DNA of 64,000 nt, taken from positions 22,203 through 86,202 of the forward strand of contig NZ_JACGLT010000016.1 of the NCBI RefSeq assembly GCF_014062315.1, in the 5' to 3' direction. Shown piece by piece: positions 49,667 through 58,284 of this stretch. The position numbers and the translations under genes are program-made. How positions within the stretch are numbered: the first letter of the stretch is position 1; each line of letters opens with the position of its first letter. This DNA is from Gelidibacter maritimus (GTDB taxonomy: Bacteria > Bacteroidota > Bacteroidia > Flavobacteriales > Flavobacteriaceae). The notes below the pieces were generated by a model, which did no database searches, was not told the origin of the DNA, and saw only the letters and a list, made by a program, of their open reading frames with translations.

Positions 49667-50902
49667 ATGACACCTACCACCCTATTCTATATCATCATCG
49701 CCATCATTATCATCGATTTTATAGTCGATAAAATTCTGGATGCCTTAAATGCCAAACACTATAACGATCCGATTCCTGAGGAGTTGACTGATGTTTATGA
49801 TTTGGCGGAATATCAAAAATCGCAGGATTATAAATCCACTAACTATAAATTTGGGTTGATCACCTCAACTTTTTCATTGGTAGTGACCTTGGCTTTTTTA
49901 GGATTGGATGGTTTTGAATTTGTCGATACGATTGCACGAAGTTATAGTGATAATAATATCATCATCGCATTGATCTTTTTTGGCATTATCATGTTGGGTA
50001 GCGATCTTCTTAACACGCCTTTCTCCTATTATAAAACTTTTGTTATTGAGGAACGGTTCGGTTTCAATAAGACAACTAAAGCCACTTTTATTCTGGACAA
50101 GCTTAAAGGCTTATTGATGATGGCTATTATTGGCGGCGGACTTTTAGCCTTGATTATTTGGTTTTACGAGGTGACCGGAACGTACTTTTGGCTCTATGCT
50201 TGGGCATTGGTCGCTTTATTCAGCATTTTTACCAATATGTTTTATGCGCGTCTCATCGTTCCTATATTCAACAAACAGAAACCCTTGGAAACCGGTGAGT
50301 TAAGGGATAAGATCTCAGCATACGCCAATTCTGTAGGCTTTAATCTCGATAAGATTTTTGTCATTGACGGTTCCAAACGCAGCACCAAAGCCAATGCCTA
50401 TTTCTCAGGCTTTGGAAGTGAAAAGCGCGTCACGCTTTACGACACCTTGGTCAACGATTTGGAGGATGAAGAAATTGTTGCCGTTTTGGCACATGAGGTG
50501 GGGCATTATAAAAAGAAGCACATCATTTTTAACCTCATCGCATCCCTGCTACTTACAGGATTGACCTTGTTTATCTTATCTGTTTTTATCTCAAACCCCT
50601 TGTTGTCCAACGCGCTTGGAGTTGAGATTGCCAGTTTCCATGTCGGCTTGATTGCTTTCGGATTGCTCTACTCGCCTATTTCTGAATTGACCGGATTCGT
50701 GATGAACCACTTCTCCCGAAAATTCGAATATCAAGCAGATGACTATGCCAAAAACACTTACAAAAGCGAGCCTTTGGTAAGCTCTTTAAAAAAGCTTTCC
50801 AAAAACAGCCTGAGCAATTTAACACCGCATCCTGCCTATGTATGGGTACACTATTCACATCCGACGCTTTTGGAGCGGGTGAGGAATTTGAGGAAGTCAT
50901 AA
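49667..50902 (+). CDS. M48-family (Ste24-like) membrane zinc metalloprotease
   Basis: A 411-aa polytopic protease of the CAAX prenyl protease 1/HtpX clan. Zinc ligands are in AVLAHEVGHYKKKHI (HExxH from His276), with the third ligand in FEYQADDYAKN. About seven hydrophobic segments and the conserved IDGSKRSTKANAYFSGFG precede the site. The length matches Ste24-type enzymes. In bacteria these degrade misfolded membrane proteins. It is the last gene of the core segment before accessory DNA begins. Confidence 0.92.
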   Translation: MTPTTLFYIIIAIIIIDFIVDKILDALNAKHYNDPIPEELTDVYDLAEYQKSQDYKSTNYKFGLITSTFSLVVTLAFLGLDGFEFVDTIARSYSDNNIIIALIFFGIIMLGSDLLNTPFSYYKTFVIEERFGFNKTTKATFILDKLKGLLMMAIIGGGLLALIIWFYEVTGTYFWLYAWALVALFSIFTNMFYARLIVPIFNKQKPLETGELRDKISAYANSVGFNLDKIFVIDGSKRSTKANAYFSGFGSEKRVTLYDTLVNDLEDEEIVAVLAHEVGHYKKKHIIFNLIASLLLTGLTLFILSVFISNPLLSNALGVEIASFHVGLIAFGLLYSPISELTGFVMNHFSRKFEYQADDYAKNTYKSEPLVSSLKKLSKNSLSNLTPHPAYVWVHYSHPTLLERVRNLRKS

Positions 50903-51204
50903 AAAACAAGGTATTTCTTTTATCTGTGTTTTTTAACTGTAGTGCACTTTAAGCGTAGCAAAATGCTCTATGCTTTGGGTAGCCAAGGTCTCGCTCGTGC
51001 GCATAACTACCATTTGTCACGATAATCCGCCGGATAATTTTAAAATACGTAACTCTACGTATAGGAAAGTTGAGGAAAAGTTGGTAGATTGGAGGTTGAT
51101 AATTTGTGTACGCCTATACTTGCTCCTTTTTGCCCGTTGAGGGGTGATAAGGATGAAGGGTGGTGCTTATAAATAGAAGTTAGCCACAAGTTGAAAAAAC
51201 GAAA
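50903..51204. other. Boundary spacer with a cassette-like end
   Basis: No gene was found. GTTAGCCAC at 51179-51187 is the perfect reverse complement of GTGGCTAAC at 52053-52061, so the two bracket the next gene. A weak left partner (TAACTACCATTT, 51004-51015) may complete an imperfect palindrome with TAGAAGTTA. This spacer marks the change from core to accessory DNA. Confidence 0.5.
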
Positions 51205-52047
51205 ATGATAAAACAAAACCCCTTCTCCATTTATGATTTCCTTGGCTATTTAGTACCTGGATCAATACTTATCTACTCTTACTTAATAATTGATTACGCA
51301 AAAAAACATTCGGAATTTATTTTAAAGGATTTTATGGACGAATTTCTCGAGTTGAAATTCGAAGGAATATTTTTCTTTGTAATATTATCCTATACATTAG
51401 GACATCTAATCAGTTTTACATCTTCAGTCACTATCGAAAAATATGCAAACTGGACTTACAGTTATCCTTCTAAATATTTATTAGATATGGATTTTAAATC
51501 ATTCTGGAAATCTATTGATAACTTGAAAGATTTTATATGGCGAATACTAATAATTGTAATTTTGTTTCCTTGCATTTTATTTGACTTAATATTCGGTCAG
51601 TTTTTAGGATTTAAAAGATTTTACACGAAAGAATTAGACAAATTATTACAAGACATAATTATCCATAAGTTAAACAAACTTCTAATTAAACTTGGAATCC
51701 AAGATATTGAAGGATATACTCAATTTGAAAACGGTTTAGGAAACGAATCAGATTTTCATAGAATCGCAACACATTATGCATACGAAAACAGTAAAAAACA
51801 TCAATCAAAAATGACGAATTATGTAGCTCTTTATGGTTTTTTACGAACACTTTGCTTCATATTTAATAGTTTAGCCCTCTATACTATTGTTCGAGTTTGG
51901 ATTTATTTAGAATTTGATTCAAAAAACATTTTAATAATATTGGCATTATCAGGAATATCCTACTTATCGTTTATGGCATTTATGAAATTCTATCGAAGAT
52001 ATACTTTAGAAGGGCTTATGGTTATTGCAATAGACGAAACGCTATAA
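51205..52047 (+). CDS. Polytopic membrane protein of unknown function (280 aa)
   Basis: I do not recognise the family. About five hydrophobic segments are visible: residues 9-30 (YDFLGYLVPGSILIYSYLII), 52-72, 112-135, 208-235 and 242-262. The basic segment around KSKK/KHQSK lies between the third and fourth. Neither a catalytic motif nor a signal peptidase site is obvious. The gene stands alone inside 9-bp perfect inverted ends (51179-51187 and 52053-52061), as a single-gene cassette would. Base composition is more AT-rich than the preceding core genes. Confidence 0.65.
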   Translation: MIKQNPFSIYDFLGYLVPGSILIYSYLIIDYAKKHSEFILKDFMDEFLELKFEGIFFFVILSYTLGHLISFTSSVTIEKYANWTYSYPSKYLLDMDFKSFWKSIDNLKDFIWRILIIVILFPCILFDLIFGQFLGFKRFYTKELDKLLQDIIIHKLNKLLIKLGIQDIEGYTQFENGLGNESDFHRIATHYAYENSKKHQSKMTNYVALYGFLRTLCFIFNSLALYTIVRVWIYLEFDSKNILIILALSGISYLSFMAFMKFYRRYTLEGLMVIAIDETL

Positions 52048-52052
52048 AACCT

Positions 52053-52183
52053 GTGGCTAACATCGTGTAAAAATAATTGCTACTTTTCGCCTACTTGGAA
52101 ATTCCTGCGGAATTTCCACAGGCTCGGTCAATTTTTGTTATTTTAGTGTTTAACCCACGCAACTATTCTTACACCAAACGTTA
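52053..52183. repeat. attC-like imperfect palindrome (131 bp)
   Basis: The left arm TAACATCGTGTAAAAATAATTGC (52058-52080, in two blocks around ATCG) pairs imperfectly with the right arm GCAACTATTC-TTACACC-AAACGTTA (52159-52183). The outer tetranucleotides are TAAC and GTTA. An inner perfect 9-bp hairpin GGAAATTCC/GGAATTTCC is at 52097-52117. Long imperfect stems with AAC/GTT ends are the format of integron attC sites, but no integrase is in the window. Confidence 0.6.
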
Positions 52184-52252
52184 TCGCTCAGTGTAAAAAG
52201 ACGACAGACAGTGAACAAAATGAACGACAGAATTAAAATGCCTACCGTACAT

Positions 52253-52310
52253 TCAGGCACATTTGCTTGCTCCTGCACACAGGCTAACGCTCGGCAAGCA
52301 AAAGAGCATG
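52253..52310. repeat. Second hairpin element upstream of the AlkB gene
   Basis: CAGGCACATTTGCTTGC (52254-52270) pairs imperfectly with GCAAGCAAAAGAGCATG (52294-52310), including a perfect 9-bp core. The loop contains AGGCTAACGCTC, again with a TAACG core. It ends 34 bp before the AlkB ATG. It could be a remnant cassette end or a transcription attenuator. Confidence 0.5.
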
Positions 52311-52344
52311 AATTTTGCCAACACAAAAAGACGTAAATTTGAAA

Positions 52345-52959
52345 ATGAAACAATTGGACTTATTTAACTCATCAAAGACTAACATCGAAAGGAAAGAAAT
52401 CCAAAACGGTCAGTATCTTCACATTAGTGATTTTTTTGACAAATCTACGAGCGATAACTATTTGCAAACGCTTCTAAATACAATTGATTGGAAACAAGAA
52501 AAAATGAATATGTATGGGAAGGAACTACTTTTTCCAAGATTAACAGCTTGGTATGGAGATAATGATAAACCATACTCCTTCTCGGGAATTACTTTGAAAC
52601 CAAAACAATGGACTAAAGAATTACTCGAAATTAAAAGGAGGGTTGAAATCAAAACGGATGTTTCATTTAATAGCGTTTTACTAAATCGTTATAGAAACGG
52701 TAATGACTCAATTTCTTGGCATACAGATGCAGAAAAGGAACTTGGAAAAAACCCAATTATAGCATCGGTGAATTTAGGAGCTACACGAGAATTTCAACTA
52801 AGACATATTCACACTAAAGAAAAACTATCTATTCAATTATCCCACGGCAGCCTTCTTATAATGTTGGGTGAGCTTCAACACTTTTGGCAACATCAAATAC
52901 CAAAAACGAAAAAGCCTGTCAGCGAAAGGATTAACTTAACTTTTAGAGTAATAAAATAA
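52345..52959 (+). CDS. AlkB-like 2OG-Fe(II) dioxygenase
   Basis: A 204-aa dioxygenase that removes alkyl groups from nucleobases by oxidation, using Fe(II) and 2-oxoglutarate. The ATG at 52345 gives MKQLDLFNSSKTN; an upstream TTG at 52315 falls just after a hairpin and is less likely. Iron ligands are His126 and Asp128 in SWHTDAEKE and His183 in FWQHQIPK. The 2OG-binding Arg is in SERINLTFR. NRYRNGNDSI is the family substrate-lid region. The organisation is closer to ALKBH2/3 than to E. coli AlkB. It ends one base before the helicase gene, which makes it the first gene of a four-gene operon. Confidence 0.9.
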   Translation: MKQLDLFNSSKTNIERKEIQNGQYLHISDFFDKSTSDNYLQTLLNTIDWKQEKMNMYGKELLFPRLTAWYGDNDKPYSFSGITLKPKQWTKELLEIKRRVEIKTDVSFNSVLLNRYRNGNDSISWHTDAEKELGKNPIIASVNLGATREFQLRHIHTKEKLSIQLSHGSLLIMLGELQHFWQHQIPKTKKPVSERINLTFRVIK

Positions 52960-52960
52960 T

Positions 52961-53998
52961 ATGCCATACTACTTTAATCTACCGTTAATCACTGAATTAA
53001 CAATTGACCAACAAAGAGCGGTTGACGAAACTAGCCCTTTAGCATTAGCAGGTGGTCCAGGAACAGGAAAAAGCGTAGTTTGTTTGTGGAGACACATAAG
53101 AAACCACTCAACAGGTCTTAGTAACAGCTTATTATTAACATACACAAAAACACTAGAACATTATTTAAGAGCTTCCGCTAGAAGTCAAGATGAAGATGCG
53201 GCAGAAAATATTGATAGAGTATTTTGGTGGTTAACACATAATGCAACTAATTATGATGAAATAATAATTGATGAAGGCCAAGACATAGAAAAGGCAAAAT
53301 TTCAACGATTCTTCAATTATACCAGCAAACTAAGCTATGGTGCGGACGAGAGACAAAGTATGTACCTGTCTAACGAAAGTCTTACAGAATTAATAAATTG
53401 GTTTTCAATCGACAACAGGTTTAACGTTAATGAAGAAATTACTTTAAACAGAAATTTCAGAAACTCAAGGGAAATTTTAGAATTTACAAGGTCAGTATTT
53501 CCGAATTTCCTAATTCCACAAAACACAATTATAGGTGCAAGACAAACAGGCTTGAAACCAATTATGAAAGTGAACTTAGGTTGGGGAGCAGACAATCAAA
53601 TAGACGATATAATAAGTATAATAGATGACTTTAATAGTGATACTCATAACATTGCTATTCTTGTACCATTTGCTGCACAAGTTGAGACTTTTTATAGTTT
53701 AATCAAAGAGAATTTAGATACAGATATAGAAATTTCAAAGTACCAGAATGAAAATGAAGATTTTGAAGGACTTTCAGGCGTTCACGTTACAACTTTTAAG
53801 TCTTCAAAAGGAACAGAATTTGACACAGTTATTATTCCAGAGTTTGACAGCTATTCGTGGAATATTGCAAATAGGCCGAACGTTGTAACGGAAAATGATT
53901 ATTATGTAGCGTTTACAAGAGCTAAGACAAATTTGTTCTTACTTTGCAGAAACGGTTTTCCAAATATTGGTAATCGACAAACAATAACAATTGAGTAA
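52961..53998 (+). CDS. Compact UvrD-like superfamily 1 helicase/ATPase
   Basis: A 345-aa SF1 protein. TIDQQRAVD is the Q-like motif, Walker A is GGPGTGKS (Lys37), and Walker B is IIIDEGQD (Asp104/Glu105). NRNFRNSREI is motif IV, THVTTFKSSKGTEFD-like motif V reads VHVTTFKSSKGTEFD, and YYVAFTRAKTNLFLL is motif VI. At half the length of UvrD it lacks the 1B/2B inserts, so it may be an ATPase that needs partners to unwind nucleic acid. Such reduced forms are common in defence operons. It is tightly packed: one base after the AlkB gene and one before the next start at 54000. Confidence 0.85.
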   Translation: MPYYFNLPLITELTIDQQRAVDETSPLALAGGPGTGKSVVCLWRHIRNHSTGLSNSLLLTYTKTLEHYLRASARSQDEDAAENIDRVFWWLTHNATNYDEIIIDEGQDIEKAKFQRFFNYTSKLSYGADERQSMYLSNESLTELINWFSIDNRFNVNEEITLNRNFRNSREILEFTRSVFPNFLIPQNTIIGARQTGLKPIMKVNLGWGADNQIDDIISIIDDFNSDTHNIAILVPFAAQVETFYSLIKENLDTDIEISKYQNENEDFEGLSGVHVTTFKSSKGTEFDTVIIPEFDSYSWNIANRPNVVTENDYYVAFTRAKTNLFLLCRNGFPNIGNRQTITIE

Positions 53999-53999
53999 A

Positions 54000-55889
54000 A
54001 TGAAAACAACATACTTCATACCGATAAAGTCAATGAACCTTGCTCATTATTTGAGTAGCGGAATCATTGCACCAGCCAACTACATTGAAAATAGAAGTCA
54101 AGATCTTCAAAATAAGTTTAACAACAACCTTCTACTATCATCAAGTAAATTCACAACTGAATCTAACTGTTCAATAGAAATTGCTTTTGATGAAAAGGAA
54201 GAAATGCCAAAAAAAATCTCTGATAATTTTTTCCTTTTTGATATGCCAATACCAATTTCACGAATCAAGGAAATTTATTTCGCTGACAAGGAACAAAAAA
54301 CAAATACAGTATTTAACATAACAAGTGGTGCGGCATTTATCCCTGACACAATATTAAGTTTATCTGAAGACAAGCCAATAACTACAGATGAATTAGAAAG
54401 TTTGGTCAACAAGCCTACTCAAGTTGATTGGAAACACTACTTAAAGAAATTTGATCAAATAATGGGTGGCTTTGCATTAATGAAAATTGGAAAGGAAGAT
54501 TTTCAAAATTATCCTACCCACTACTTTAAAACTCTAGGAAATATCAATAAGTTTTTTCATCAGATATTAGATGACCAGGGAGTTGAAATAGAAAATGCAT
54601 TTGAATTTGCATTTATAGACAATGGTAAATTCAAAAATTTTCACGACACAATCTATTCAGAAATCACAAGCGAAGTTGTTGCAAAATATGCTAACAAGGA
54701 TGATGTTAATATAGTAACTAAAAATGGACTTATTCAGATTGACAAAATACCTGAAACTACACAAACCTATTTAGTTTCAATTCTAGACACTTATGGCCCC
54801 GGTAAGAGAAAACAAGCTGATTCTTTTATTTCTGATTTAGTATCAGGCAATTTTAATGAAAAAAGAAAAGAAGGTCTCTCCTTAATTTTTGGTATCAATA
54901 AGGGATATTCTTCATTTAGGAATAAATACAAGACGGAGAATTTTGAAGCATTAATAAAGTTCAAACTAGATTCGAAAATTGACTATTATACAATTGAAAG
55001 CATTTATCAATTTGTATTCAATAATAAATCGCAATCAAGCTCTTATTCATATATAGATAATTGGTGTCATAAAGCAGAAGGTCAAGAAATTAACGGGTCA
55101 AAATTTGTAACATACCAAGTTTTAGACAAAACAATCATTCTTAAAAAAAAAGAAGACTTCTTTATCGAATTATTTCGTATATCATTGGAAAAAAGGAACA
55201 GACTTTTTGAAATCATTTCAAAGAATCTTTCAAAATCACTTCCGAAATTTTTACCCTTAGACACTAACTTATTTAAAGAGCAACTACAAAGTGAATATGA
55301 CGAATTTTTTAAAGAGTTCTCTCAATTCATTTTCTCTGAAACATCAAAAAAATCAGCATCAGAGTATGAAAGTGAAACCAAAATATATAAGCATAAAATT
55401 GCAGAACTTTCAAGTAAGCTAGAAGATAATCAAAACATTATTGAACAGCTTCAGAAAAAATTAGATGATTTTAATTCACAAAGTACAAACAAGAAAGAAA
55501 CGGAAGAGTTTGATATTGAGAGCAAATCATCAGAACAGAATACAGAAAATAATATCGAAGCAGTAAAAGAAAGAATCTCAAAGACAGAAAATGATGAAAA
55601 CACTGTAAACACTGTAAACACAATTGAAAATAAAGATTTGAATGATTCAAATACAATCGAATCAAACAGCGAAAGTGTAGTAAGTGAGCTAAAGGATTCA
55701 TATAACCAAAGCTTTTCAGGTTCATTATTCTCTGATGAAAATATTGAAAAGAAGAGAAAGATAAGGGAAAAGGAATTAAAGGCATTGAAAGTATCTGACC
55801 TAAAATCTATTATTTCAGATTATAAATTGAAGCCCGCATCAAATTTAAAAGACGATTTAATCAGAGATATTTTGAAAAAAGAGTTTTAA
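54000..55889 (+). CDS. Unknown large protein with coiled coil and SAP/Rho-N-like tail (629 aa)
   Basis: I do not recognise the main domain. The ATG at 54000 follows the helicase stop by one base; an in-frame TTG at 53991 overlaps the helicase. The N-terminal part (about 1-430) is mixed alpha/beta, beginning TTYFIPIKSMNLAHYLSSGII. A coiled coil lies at about 456-495 (KIAELSSKLEDNQNIIEQLQ). A low-complexity acidic, Asn/Ser/Glu-rich linker covers about 496-580. The last ~35 residues (LKVSDLKSIISDYKL, then LKDDLIRDIL) fit the SAP/HeH/Rho-N helix-extended-helix pattern, suggesting DNA or RNA binding. A possible scaffold or effector of the operon. Confidence 0.7.
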   Translation: MKTTYFIPIKSMNLAHYLSSGIIAPANYIENRSQDLQNKFNNNLLLSSSKFTTESNCSIEIAFDEKEEMPKKISDNFFLFDMPIPISRIKEIYFADKEQKTNTVFNITSGAAFIPDTILSLSEDKPITTDELESLVNKPTQVDWKHYLKKFDQIMGGFALMKIGKEDFQNYPTHYFKTLGNINKFFHQILDDQGVEIENAFEFAFIDNGKFKNFHDTIYSEITSEVVAKYANKDDVNIVTKNGLIQIDKIPETTQTYLVSILDTYGPGKRKQADSFISDLVSGNFNEKRKEGLSLIFGINKGYSSFRNKYKTENFEALIKFKLDSKIDYYTIESIYQFVFNNKSQSSSYSYIDNWCHKAEGQEINGSKFVTYQVLDKTIILKKKEDFFIELFRISLEKRNRLFEIISKNLSKSLPKFLPLDTNLFKEQLQSEYDEFFKEFSQFIFSETSKKSASEYESETKIYKHKIAELSSKLEDNQNIIEQLQKKLDDFNSQSTNKKETEEFDIESKSSEQNTENNIEAVKERISKTENDENTVNTVNTIENKDLNDSNTIESNSESVVSELKDSYNQSFSGSLFSDENIEKKRKIREKELKALKVSDLKSIISDYKLKPASNLKDDLIRDILKKEF

Positions 55890-55891
55890 AT

Positions 55892-57364
55892 ATGGTAGTA
55901 ATTGATGATGTAATTAACTCTTCAAATAGTTCTGACCAACTGTCAAATTTCATAGGCAATAATTCAACATTGATTTACGATTTTTTCATAAGTCAGAGTT
56001 ATGATAGCTTATTAAAGTATAGGGAAAAGATTGCAAGTTACATATTGCCATATTACAAGATTTATAGGAATTTGGATTTTACAAATAATAAGAACAGATT
56101 ATTTGTTTTATCACTATTGGATGTTTCAGAAAGATTTGGATTTCACGGAGAATTTCAAGATTTATATAACCTATGTAAAAGAAAAAACATATCAATAGGA
56201 AGTCGATTGGAAGCATCTTCTAAGTTCCTTGTTGGCATTAGAAGAATTTCAGACTATTCTAATAGAATGCCTGAAATTATCGATCTATTAGCATTTAGTT
56301 TCCTTCACGAAGAAGATAGTGAAGAAAAGGTAATTGCAACATTGGTTCACTTTTATACTGAAGTTCTCCAAAATTTTGGCAATGAAAACCTAAATGGAGT
56401 TAAAGAATTCAGAGCTTTACTTTTAGAAAGTTTATCAGTAGATGATAAGAAATTTTTGGTTCATTCAACCATCACTGAATTGCTAAATGAAACTATAGAT
56501 GACATAAACCAAGTCTATAACTCTATCCATCGAAAATTAGATTTATTATTAGAAAGGTCTCGTGAATTTTTACCATTCGATGTTAGCTCACATCTAATAG
56601 AACTAGGTACAGAATACTCACAAATGCTAAATTCTATTCAAGATAGATTTTTAGAAATAATAAATCTATGTGCAAGCTTATACGCAAATGTGGCAAGTGA
56701 TGATATTTTTTATTCTTTACAAAGGGGAGTTAAGGTTCTTACGGAACATAATCAATTGCTTGCATATATAAACAGTTATGGGAAGATGCATTATGCTAAG
56801 GTTATGTCTGCATTTTCTATATTATCAAATCATAACATAACTTCAAAAATTGAAATCTATGATTGGGGATGTGGTCAAGGATTGGCTTCTGTTTGCTTTC
56901 TAGAATACCTAAACGATAGAGCTGAAACAACTGAGATTGAAGCAATAACGCTAATTGAGCCATCAGAAATAGCCTTAAAAAGAGCATCCCTTCATATAAG
57001 AAAATTCAATAAATCCGCAGGTATTTATACAATAAATAAAGACTTAGATTCCTTGAATAATAACGATTTTTCGCCCAATGAAACGAATATTAAAATCCAA
57101 CTATTTTCAAATATTTTGGATATAGATTTCTTCTCAATGACTGATTTGATATTGAAGATAAAGAGGAATTTCTCAGGCTTAAATTATTTCATTTGTGTTA
57201 GTCCTTACGTTTCGGATTATAAAACACAAAGACTTGACGACTTTGTTGAAGCCTTTGAGAACTATGACAGTTTTGATTTGATACAATCAGTAACAGAGAG
57301 AAAAGGTGAATGGAATGGAACTAGTTGGACAAGAGTCATTAGGGTGTTTAAAGTAAAAATCTAG
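55892..57364 (+). CDS. SAM-dependent methyltransferase-like protein (490 aa)
   Basis: The N-terminal ~300 residues are helical and unrecognised. The C-terminal part has a class I methyltransferase fold: motif I IYDWGCGQGLAS (about 322-334), an acidic end of strand 2 at LIEPSEIALKRA, and YFICVSPYVSDY in place of motif IV. WTRVIRVFKVKI closes the fold. There is no NPPY or DPPY, so a classical adenine/cytosine-N4 DNA methylase is unlikely; the arrangement recalls Rsm22-like RNA methyltransferases. It starts two bases after the previous stop and ends the operon. Confidence 0.7.
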   Translation: MVVIDDVINSSNSSDQLSNFIGNNSTLIYDFFISQSYDSLLKYREKIASYILPYYKIYRNLDFTNNKNRLFVLSLLDVSERFGFHGEFQDLYNLCKRKNISIGSRLEASSKFLVGIRRISDYSNRMPEIIDLLAFSFLHEEDSEEKVIATLVHFYTEVLQNFGNENLNGVKEFRALLLESLSVDDKKFLVHSTITELLNETIDDINQVYNSIHRKLDLLLERSREFLPFDVSSHLIELGTEYSQMLNSIQDRFLEIINLCASLYANVASDDIFYSLQRGVKVLTEHNQLLAYINSYGKMHYAKVMSAFSILSNHNITSKIEIYDWGCGQGLASVCFLEYLNDRAETTEIEAITLIEPSEIALKRASLHIRKFNKSAGIYTINKDLDSLNNNDFSPNETNIKIQLFSNILDIDFFSMTDLILKIKRNFSGLNYFICVSPYVSDYKTQRLDDFVEAFENYDSFDLIQSVTERKGEWNGTSWTRVIRVFKVKI

Positions 57365-57376
57365 CCTATGCACAGC

Positions 57377-57436
57377 CACACACATTGCCAAGTCACACCA
57401 GCCAACACGCAAGCCAAAACTTGGCAAAGAGTGTGT
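57377..57436. repeat. Hairpin element closing the four-gene operon
   Basis: CACACACATTGCCAAGT (57377-57393) pairs with ACTTGGCAAAGAGTGTGT (57419-57436) with one mismatch and a one-base bulge. CCAACGCTC follows, as in the element at 52253-52310 (CTAACGCTC). It starts 12 bp after the methyltransferase stop and may be both a terminator and a cassette end. Confidence 0.55.
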
Positions 57437-57499
57437 CTTTCCCAACGCTCAACCAAATCAACCGACAAACCAACGGACGAAAAAGAACACCGAAGCGAT

Positions 57500-57615
57500 A
57501 ATCGAGTAGACGGGTGACGACCTAACGGTCGCCACTGCGCCTCTCACACCACTCCCGAAAGCTTTCGGGATACAGGTCTCGTATCCGCCTGCCGGCGAGC
57601 AGGTACGGCGGTTCA
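57500..57615 (-). other. Possible group II intron 3'-end remnant
   Basis: Read on the minus strand, the order is GAACCGCCGTA, GTGGTGTGAGAGGCG, a GTGGCGACC...GGTCGTCAC stem and CGTCTACTCGATT. This matches my memory of the 3' part of bacterial group II introns. The middle is altered by the palindromes CCCGAAAGCTTTCGGG and CCTGCTCGCCGGCAGG. A short open tail (RLKRKGYKPLGDYIDRAQ) ends at 57613 just upstream. No intact reverse transcriptase exists, so this would be a dead fragment. Confidence 0.4.
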
Positions 57616-58247
57616 CCAGATTAAAGTCTGCGCTCTATCGATGTAATCTCCTAGCGGTTTATAGCCTTTTCGTTTGAGTCTGAAAATGGTTACGGTAGTT
57701 TTTAAAATAGGGCTTTGGGCTGTTGCCCATCCTCCCATTACTCATTTTTCTTTGTTGTTTTTTAATGTATTCGTGAATGCTCCGCAGTTCGTGTTCGGCT
57801 CCGAGGATAAGTTTGGATACGGTCAATTCACAGGCGGAATAGGTTTTTCCGTTTCCGTTCGGGCTTCTTCTCCGTCGGGACGGACTAAATGCAATACTGT
57901 AAGTGGTTGCGCAACCGTTCCTCCAACTTTTTAAACTTGGCGTGCATGGTATGCCAGTCTAAAATATTTTATCTATGCGCTCACCAACAGTTTGATGTGC
58001 AGATTTCGGGCTTATGGCCCTGGCCTACATTTTGAGAAGGCTGGGCAACCAGAGTAGTTCCAAATACCCTTTTGGATGTGCAAAACACCTTATTTCCGTT
58101 AATAGTTTTGCCCTAATCGTCATTTTAACCTTTTTGAACCAACAAGACCAACACGCTGAAAGAAATGGTGCTCTCCACTTTATTTTCAACTAATGAAAAA
58201 AATCGTGTATTTTTAAACAGAAATAACAGGGTTATGAGACAAACTGA
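57616..58247. other. Accessory spacer without an intact gene
   Basis: A plus-strand frame at 57674-57934 (86 codons) has no family features. The minus strand of the same stretch carries several short open pieces (such as GKTYSACELTVSKLILGAEH) broken by stops, which looks like decayed coding DNA. I cannot name the original gene. Confidence 0.35.
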
Positions 58248-58284
58248 CGTTGTGTGCAATGATTCTGAAAATTTGAAATAAAAT

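Noticed and set aside
54000..54120. N-terminus of the 629-aa protein as a DarT-like ADP-ribosyltransferase start
   Set aside because: The pattern N-L-x-x-Y-L-x-S-G-I is only loosely similar and no catalytic His/Arg/Glu set was found downstream.
57553..57570. Perfect palindrome CCCGAAAGCTTTCGGG as an operator or terminator
   Set aside because: It sits inside the intron-like remnant and lacks a T run or a nearby promoter; it looks like a small dispersed repeat.
57674..57934. Open frame of 86 codons after the four-gene operon
   Set aside because: Composition is unlike the neighbours, and the opposite strand carries equally long broken frames, so this looks like decayed DNA rather than a gene.
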